From positions 1 through 16,121 of the forward strand of contig JBKPSJ010000246.1 of NCBI GenBank assembly GCA_046765875.1: 16,121 bases of DNA. Reading direction: 5' to 3'. The DNA is from DASRHY01 sp046765875. Its GTDB lineage: Bacteria > Actinomycetota > Actinomycetes > Propionibacteriales > Kribbellaceae. The stretch's first letter is position 1. Every line of letters begins with the position of its first letter. Positions 11,898 through 16,121 of this stretch are shown piece after piece. A program made the translations under genes and the position numbers. The notes under the pieces are model-generated. The model was given only the letters and a program-made list of their open reading frames with translations, was not told the DNA's origin and did no database searches.

Positions 11898-12932
11898 ATG
11901 GGTTCCGCAGGTCTGCGCCGGTGGTTGTCGAGGCCTGTCCGAGCGTCCGCGGTGGCCGCTGTGGTGATGATGGTCGCGGTCGGCTGCTCGCCACACATCG
12001 ATCGGCCGTCCGACGTCTCCGGGCAACGGGCCGGGTCGGCATCCGGCTCGACATCCAACTCGTCATTCATCCCGATAGCCGGCGCGATATCCCTGGCTCA
12101 GCTTCACGACAGGGTCGCGAGCAACTCCAGGAGCGGGCAACTGGTGGCGGTCGCCATCCCTGCGGCCCACGGCTCATTCCGGCATCGCTGGGAGATGGTC
12201 TACCTGCCACCCGCCTGGTTCGGTTCCGGCGGCCGCCACCCCGCATTACCGGTGGTCGAGATGATCGCCGGCACCCACGGCGGACCAGTCAGCTGGGTAC
12301 ATCGGGGGCAGGCGATCCAGACCGCGAACGCCTATGCCGCCACACACCACGGCTGGGCACCGATCCTCGCGTTCGTCGACGCCGACGGGTTGGCGACCTC
12401 GGACAGCGAGTGTGTCGACGGCCCGCACGGCCGAGCCGAGGACCATCTCGCGAGCGACGTGCCGGCCTACATCGAGCACACCTTCGGGGCGGCTACGAAG
12501 CCGGGTCAGTGGGCGGTGCTCGGCCTGTCGATGGGTGGCACCTGTGCGATCAATCTCACCATCGAGCATCCGGACGTCTTCCGGCACTTCGTCGACCTCG
12601 CCGGCGACATCGGGCCGAACCTCGGCGACAAGACCGAAACGATTCAGAACCTGTACGGCGGATCTGTCTCGGCCTGGAACGCCCATGACCCGCTCACGGT
12701 ACTGAGCAGGGCCGGCAGATTCCCTGCCGGCATGTCCGGCTGGTTCGGAGTCGGGGACAAGGACGCCGAACATGTCGCCCCGGCCCGAGTACTGGCGGCA
12801 GCCACCGCACGCGACGGCATCAAGACGTGGCTCGCCATCGGTACCGGCGGACACGACTGGGGGTACGGTACGGCGGCCTTCCGCGAGACCATGCCGTGGC
12901 TCGCCCAGCAGTTCGGCGGCCCTGGCCGGTGA
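11898..12932 (+). CDS. Lipoprotein esterase-fold hydrolase (esterase 2)
   Basis: A 344-aa protein with an RR-containing signal peptide (LRRWLSRPVRASAVAAVVMMVAVGC). Cys30 is the likely lipidated residue, followed by a Ser/Gly-rich spacer (about 40-58). The catalytic domain aligns with esterase 1: VYLPPAWF, ECVDGPHGRAEDHL, GLSMGG with nucleophile Ser211, NAHDPLTVLS and GGHDW with His319. The acid is probably Asp287 or Asp289. Cys172 and Cys216 match the conserved pair of esterase 1. It therefore works outside the cell, tethered by lipid instead of four helices. ATG 11898 is chosen from the leaderless promoter; a longer open frame from 11733 lies within esterase 1 and is rejected. The substrate is unknown. 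Tandem duplication with promoter is the simplest origin. Confidence 0.87.
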   Translation: MGSAGLRRWLSRPVRASAVAAVVMMVAVGCSPHIDRPSDVSGQRAGSASGSTSNSSFIPIAGAISLAQLHDRVASNSRSGQLVAVAIPAAHGSFRHRWEMVYLPPAWFGSGGRHPALPVVEMIAGTHGGPVSWVHRGQAIQTANAYAATHHGWAPILAFVDADGLATSDSECVDGPHGRAEDHLASDVPAYIEHTFGAATKPGQWAVLGLSMGGTCAINLTIEHPDVFRHFVDLAGDIGPNLGDKTETIQNLYGGSVSAWNAHDPLTVLSRAGRFPAGMSGWFGVGDKDAEHVAPARVLAAATARDGIKTWLAIGTGGHDWGYGTAAFRETMPWLAQQFGGPGR

Positions 12933-12966
12933 GCCGGCTCACACCTGACGCAGCCTGAATATCCAT

Positions 12967-13007
12967 TTGCGTGCATCATGCAAGTATGTATATGCTTGCA
13001 TCATGCA
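12967..13007 (+). promoter_or_regulatory. marR-emrB operon promoter with overlapping operator
   Basis: TTGCGT (12967-12972), an 18-nt spacer and TATGCT (12991-12996) are followed by six bases and ATG 13003, so the mRNA is probably leaderless. A 24-bp inverted repeat (12978-13001), with arms ATGCAAG and CTTGCAT, covers spacer and -10 with 20 of 24 symmetric positions. GCATCATGCA also occurs twice as a direct repeat (12973-12982, 12998-13007). A MarR dimer here would block its own promoter. Confidence 0.75.
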
Positions 13008-13500
13008 TGTAAAGCCCGACGTGTTCGAGTGGACACCGCAGACTCCCGAGGAGACGGTGCTGCACGCGTTCATGCGGGTCGGGCGGCGGATGAAGGCCAA
13101 GCAACCCGGTGAGGTCCACGAGCAGAGCGCGATCGTTGCGATGCACACGCTGCGCTGCACCGGAGCGATCCGGCTGTCCGAGCTGGCCTCGCTGATCGAG
13201 CTCGACGCTTCGACCGCGAGCCGGCTGGTCCGCGGCCTCGAGGCCGACGGGCTGGTCGACCGTACGCCAGACCCCGACGACGGTCGCGCCTCCCGGGTCG
13301 TTCTGACCGAGGCCGGCGTCAAGCGGCTGGAGGACTTCTCCCGCCGCCGCAAGGAACTGCTGGCCTCGGCCATGCAGGGCTGGACCAAATCAGACATCGA
13401 GACCTTCGCGACCCTGATGGGCCGCTTCGCCGATGGCGTCAACCGGATTGCCGACGAGCGTATCGATCCCAGGCGTATTTCCGACAAGGAGAACCGATGA
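13003..13500 (+). CDS. MarR-family regulator of the downstream exporter
   Basis: A 165-aa regulator read from ATG 13003 (MHVKPDVFEW). The DNA-binding domain is at about residues 58-105: helices LSELASLIELDASTASRLVRGLEADGLVDR, then the wing DPDDGRASRVVLTEAG with the family's DGR. N- and C-terminal helices (20-45 and 110-150) form the dimer. The start is decided by the TATGCT box six bases upstream; the reading from ATG 12967 would translate through the promoter. It is followed by the DHA2 exporter with a 4-base ATGA overlap, so the pair is one operon, probably self-repressed until a drug-like ligand binds. Confidence 0.93.
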   Translation: MHVKPDVFEWTPQTPEETVLHAFMRVGRRMKAKQPGEVHEQSAIVAMHTLRCTGAIRLSELASLIELDASTASRLVRGLEADGLVDRTPDPDDGRASRVVLTEAGVKRLEDFSRRRKELLASAMQGWTKSDIETFATLMGRFADGVNRIADERIDPRRISDKENR

Positions 13501-15110
13501 GCAGCACTGAGCCGGCCACGACACCGGCCAGCCCTTCCCCCGACAGAGCCCCGAGCTACCTGAGCCACAACCAGATCCTGGTGGTGCTCGGCGGTCTGAT
13601 GGCAGGCATGTTCCTGGCCGCACTCGACCAGAGCATCGTGGGTACGGCGCTCCCCCAGATCGTCAGCGAGTTCAACAGCCTGGACAAGCTGTCCTGGGTT
13701 GTCACGGCGTACCTGCTCACCTCGACCGCCTCCACCCCGCTGTGGGGCAAGATTTCCGATCTCTACGGCCGCAGGCCGTTGTTCATCGCCGCGATCGTGA
13801 CCTTCCTGGCCGGTTCGGTCCTGTCGGCGATGTCGCAGAACATCGAGATGCTGATCGCCTTCCGGGCCGTTCAGGGTCTTGGCGCCGGTGGTCTGATGTC
13901 GCTGGCGTTCGCCACCATCGGCGATGTGATCCCGCCGCGCGAGCGCGGCCGCTACATGGGCTACTTCGGCGCTGTCTTCGGGCTGTCGTCGGTGGCCGGC
14001 CCGCTGCTCGGCGGCGTGCTCACCGACGGTCCCGGCTGGCGCTGGATCTTCTGGATCAACGTGCCGATCGGCGCGGTCGCCCTGGTGATCGTTTCCGCGC
14101 GGCTCAAGCTGGAGCACGTCCGGCGCAGCCACCAGATCGACTACCTGGGCGCGGCGACCGTGGCGGCCGCGGTGACCTCACTGCTGCTGTACCTGTCCTG
14201 GAGCGGTCCGCAGAACGGCTGGGGCAGCGGCCTGTCGCTGGCGCTGCTGGCCGGCTCGATCGTGCTCGGCGTGGCGTTCGTGCTGATCGAACTGCGAGTA
14301 CCCGAGCCGATCATCCCGATGGACCTGTTCAAGGGCCGGATCTTCAGCGGCAACGCGGCGTACGCGTTCCTGATGGGCGTCGCGATGTTCGGCGCGATCA
14401 TCTTCCTGCCGCTGTACCTGCAGGCGGTCAAGGAGATGTCGCCGACCGAGTCCGGGCTCGCACTGCTGCCGATGATCGCCGGCATCTTCGCCGCCTCGAT
14501 CCCGAGCGGCCAGCTGATGAGCCGGACCGGGCGCTACAAGCAGTACCCGATCGTCAGCGCGATCATGGTCGCGGGCGCGATGCTGCTGTTCTCGACGATC
14601 TCGGCCACCACGCCGTACTGGCAGCTGGCGATCTACATGTTCCTGATGGGCGCCGGGCTGGGTCTGTCGATGCAGATCGTCGTGACGGCCGCCCAGAACA
14701 GCGTGCCGCGCCAGCACATGGGTACCGCAACGTCGACCATGACCTTCTTCCGGTCGATGGGTGGCGCGATCGGTACGGCAGTGTTCGGCGCGGTGCTGAC
14801 CAGCCGGCTCAAGACGCACCTGGCCGACACCATCCCGCACGCCAGCCAGGCGATGGTCGACCAGCTCGCGAAGGCGGCCAACAGCGTCCAGGCGCTGCAC
14901 TCGCTGCCTGCCCCGCAGCCGCTCGGCTGGGCCCTGCAGAGCCTGGTCCAGGCGATGGACGACGTCTTCCTGGTCGCGATCCCGTTCCTCCTGCTCGCGT
15001 TGGTGCTGGCGTTGATCACGCCGGAGCAGAGGCTCGCCGCGCGCGAGGACGGTGCTCCGGCCCCCGAGCAGCAGGAGGCGGACGCGGCAGCCGCGGCCTC
15101 CATGCACTGA
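13497..15110 (+). CDS. EmrB/QacA-type (DHA2) 14-helix MFS exporter
   Basis: A 537-aa transporter that expels drugs or other amphipathic molecules with proton antiport. TM1 carries FLAALDQSIVGTALPQI (motif D1 of DHA2), motif A is GKISDLYGRRPLFI, the TM4 Arg motif is RAVQGLGAGGL and motif C is GLSSVAGPLLGGVLTDGPGWRW. Fourteen helices can be drawn and the length fits. The C-terminal tail is short and rich in Ala/Glu. ATG 13497 overlaps the MarR stop (ATGA) and has AAGGAG at 13486-13491, 5 nt away, so translation is strong and coupled. It is followed by a near-ideal hairpin. It resembles the efflux part of MarR-EmrB cassettes. It differs from the MFS gene at 5230, which is divergent from, not co-transcribed with, its MarR. 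Confidence 0.95.
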   Translation: MSSTEPATTPASPSPDRAPSYLSHNQILVVLGGLMAGMFLAALDQSIVGTALPQIVSEFNSLDKLSWVVTAYLLTSTASTPLWGKISDLYGRRPLFIAAIVTFLAGSVLSAMSQNIEMLIAFRAVQGLGAGGLMSLAFATIGDVIPPRERGRYMGYFGAVFGLSSVAGPLLGGVLTDGPGWRWIFWINVPIGAVALVIVSARLKLEHVRRSHQIDYLGAATVAAAVTSLLLYLSWSGPQNGWGSGLSLALLAGSIVLGVAFVLIELRVPEPIIPMDLFKGRIFSGNAAYAFLMGVAMFGAIIFLPLYLQAVKEMSPTESGLALLPMIAGIFAASIPSGQLMSRTGRYKQYPIVSAIMVAGAMLLFSTISATTPYWQLAIYMFLMGAGLGLSMQIVVTAAQNSVPRQHMGTATSTMTFFRSMGGAIGTAVFGAVLTSRLKTHLADTIPHASQAMVDQLAKAANSVQALHSLPAPQPLGWALQSLVQAMDDVFLVAIPFLLLALVLALITPEQRLAAREDGAPAPEQQEADAAAAASMH

Positions 15111-15125
15111 CCGGGAGGGGTACGG

Positions 15126-15161
15126 CGAAGGCCCGGCGGGCAATCTCCCGCCGGGCCTTCG
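15126..15161. terminator. Bidirectional hairpin terminator between the EmrB-type and AI-2E genes
   Basis: A perfect 15-bp stem (CGAAGGCCCGGCGGG at 15126-15140, with complement 15147-15161) closes the 6-nt loop CAATCT. It lies 15 nt after the exporter stop and 9 nt before the stop of the convergent gene. The following GTGTGTGTTT gives a weak T-rich tail on the plus strand. Confidence 0.92.
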
Positions 15162-15170
15162 GTGTGTGTT

Positions 15171-16121
15171 TCAGCGATGGCGTTTGAAGATGGCCCCGGG
15201 CGCGATCGGCCTTCGGCGCCGGGGTGGCTCGGGTTCGACGTCGTTGCCGGCCAGGTGATTCACCACGGTGTTGGCCACAGCGGCGGCCGGCACGGCCACC
15301 AGCGCGCCGACGATGCCCGCGATGATCACCCCGGACGCGATCACCAGGATCACCGCCAGCGGGTGCACGCTGACGGCCCGGCCGAGCAGGAACGGCTGCA
15401 GCACGTGTGCCTCGAGTTGCTGCACGCCGATCACCACGGCGAGCATCAGCACCGCCACCACCGGGCCCTTCGCGACCAGCGCGACCAGCACGGCGACGCT
15501 GCCGCTGACCAGCGCTCCGACCACCGGTACGAACGAGCCGACGAACACCAGGATGCCGATCGCGGTGACCAGCGGCAGCCCGAGCACGGCGGCACCGACC
15601 GAGATCCCGATCGCGTCAACCGCCGCGACCAGCAGCGTCGCGCGCACGAACGCGGTCAGCGAGACCCACGCCTTGCGGCCCGACGAGTCGACCTTGGCCC
15701 GCGCGTGCCGCGGGAACAGCCGGACCAGCCAGGCCCAGATCCGGCCGCCCTCGTAGAGAAAGAAGAACGTGCAGAACAGCGCGATGAACAGGCCCGCGAT
15801 CACGTGCGTCGCGGTGGTGCCGACCTCGGCGGCGCGCTGACCGAGCGCGCCGTCGGACGTGATCGACTCGCGCGCTCGCTGCAGCCACTCGGTGATCTGC
15901 TGGTCGGTGACGTTGAAGTTGATCCGGACCATGTCGCGCAACTCGCTGATACCCTCACCGACCTGGTCGGACAGATCGTCGAACCCGCGCCGGATCTGGG
16001 TGCCGACGAGTGTGAGCAGTCCCGCGACCAGCGTCAGGGTGGCGACCACCGTGATCCCGGCGGCCGCGCCGCGGGGGAGCCGCAGCCGCTCCAAGCCGTC
16101 CGTCACCGGCACCAGCAGCGC
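15171..16121 (-). CDS. AI-2E family transporter (PF01594), N-terminus beyond window
   Basis: The frame is open to the right edge (it reads ALLVPVTDGLERLRLPRGAAAG there), so the in-frame GTG at 16112 is unlikely to be the true start and the first helix or two lie outside. Visible features are a helix (about VATLTLVAGLLTLVGTQI), the long extracytoplasmic helical region of this family (QIRRGFDDLSDQVGEGISELRD onward to the NVTDQQITEWL segment), and a cluster of helices including FCTFFFLYEGG. The C-terminal pore-like region holds FVPVVGALVSG, IGVQQLEAHVLQPFLLGRAVSVHPLAVI and GIVGALVAVPAAAV, which identify the family. The basic tail PPRRRRPIAPGAIFKRHR is cytoplasmic. Members act as autoinducer or ion exporters (TqsA, Na+/H+ antiporters); the substrate cannot be predicted. 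Confidence 0.92.
   Translation of the reverse strand, partial: ALLVPVTDGLERLRLPRGAAAGITVVATLTLVAGLLTLVGTQIRRGFDDLSDQVGEGISELRDMVRINFNVTDQQITEWLQRARESITSDGALGQRAAEVGTTATHVIAGLFIALFCTFFFLYEGGRIWAWLVRLFPRHARAKVDSSGRKAWVSLTAFVRATLLVAAVDAIGISVGAAVLGLPLVTAIGILVFVGSFVPVVGALVSGSVAVLVALVAKGPVVAVLMLAVVIGVQQLEAHVLQPFLLGRAVSVHPLAVILVIASGVIIAGIVGALVAVPAAAVANTVVNHLAGNDVEPEPPRRRRPIAPGAIFKRHR

Overview
The window is very GC-rich DNA (coding regions rich in G/C at third positions) from a mycothiol-producing actinomycete. The best markers are a clear mycothiol S-conjugate amidase (Mca) and the gene order greA / DUF4307 / divergent mca / small membrane protein, which matches the Rv1080c-Rv1083 block of Mycobacterium tuberculosis. 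A Propionibacteriales genome such as Kribbella is my guess from general appearance, not something proved here. Several starts look leaderless: a TANNNT -10 box is followed 6-8 nt later by the start codon. That is a common actinobacterial arrangement, and it decides several start calls below.

Layout. Positions 1-2088 (minus) form an apparent operon: mca, a 74-aa membrane protein, a membrane protein with a Met/His-rich loop, and a YcnI-type (DUF1775) copper-binding protein. The last runs off the left edge and appears frameshifted. Positions 2124-3177 (plus) hold DUF4307 and greA, closed by a bidirectional hairpin. 3233-4537 (minus) is a DUF4097-like beta-repeat protein with a long low-complexity linker. 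4538-5229 has no believable gene; it carries four copies of a 57-58 bp two-armed palindrome plus a half copy, partly inside ~150 bp tandem units.

5230-7163 is a divergent drug-efflux MFS / MarR pair with inverted-repeat operators between the genes. 7174-9694 (minus) is a three-gene DrrA/NodI-type ABC exporter operon. 9804-10433 is a LysE/RhtB-type exporter. 10531-12932 carries two paralogous secreted esterase-fold hydrolases, one on a four-helix membrane anchor and one a lipoprotein. Both are preceded by the same promoter architecture: 11-bp-phased CTGAG repeats, a TTTG -35, a TANNNT -10, and ATG 6 nt later. 13003-15110 is a MarR-DHA2 exporter operon with its own operator, ended by a strong bidirectional hairpin. 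15171-16121 (minus) is an AI-2E family permease whose N-terminus lies beyond the right edge.

Overall the region combines thiol-based detoxification, copper handling, transcription-elongation housekeeping and four export systems (two MarR-controlled). The least explained parts are the palindrome array at 4617-5142 and the duplicated, apparently response-regulator-controlled esterase pair.
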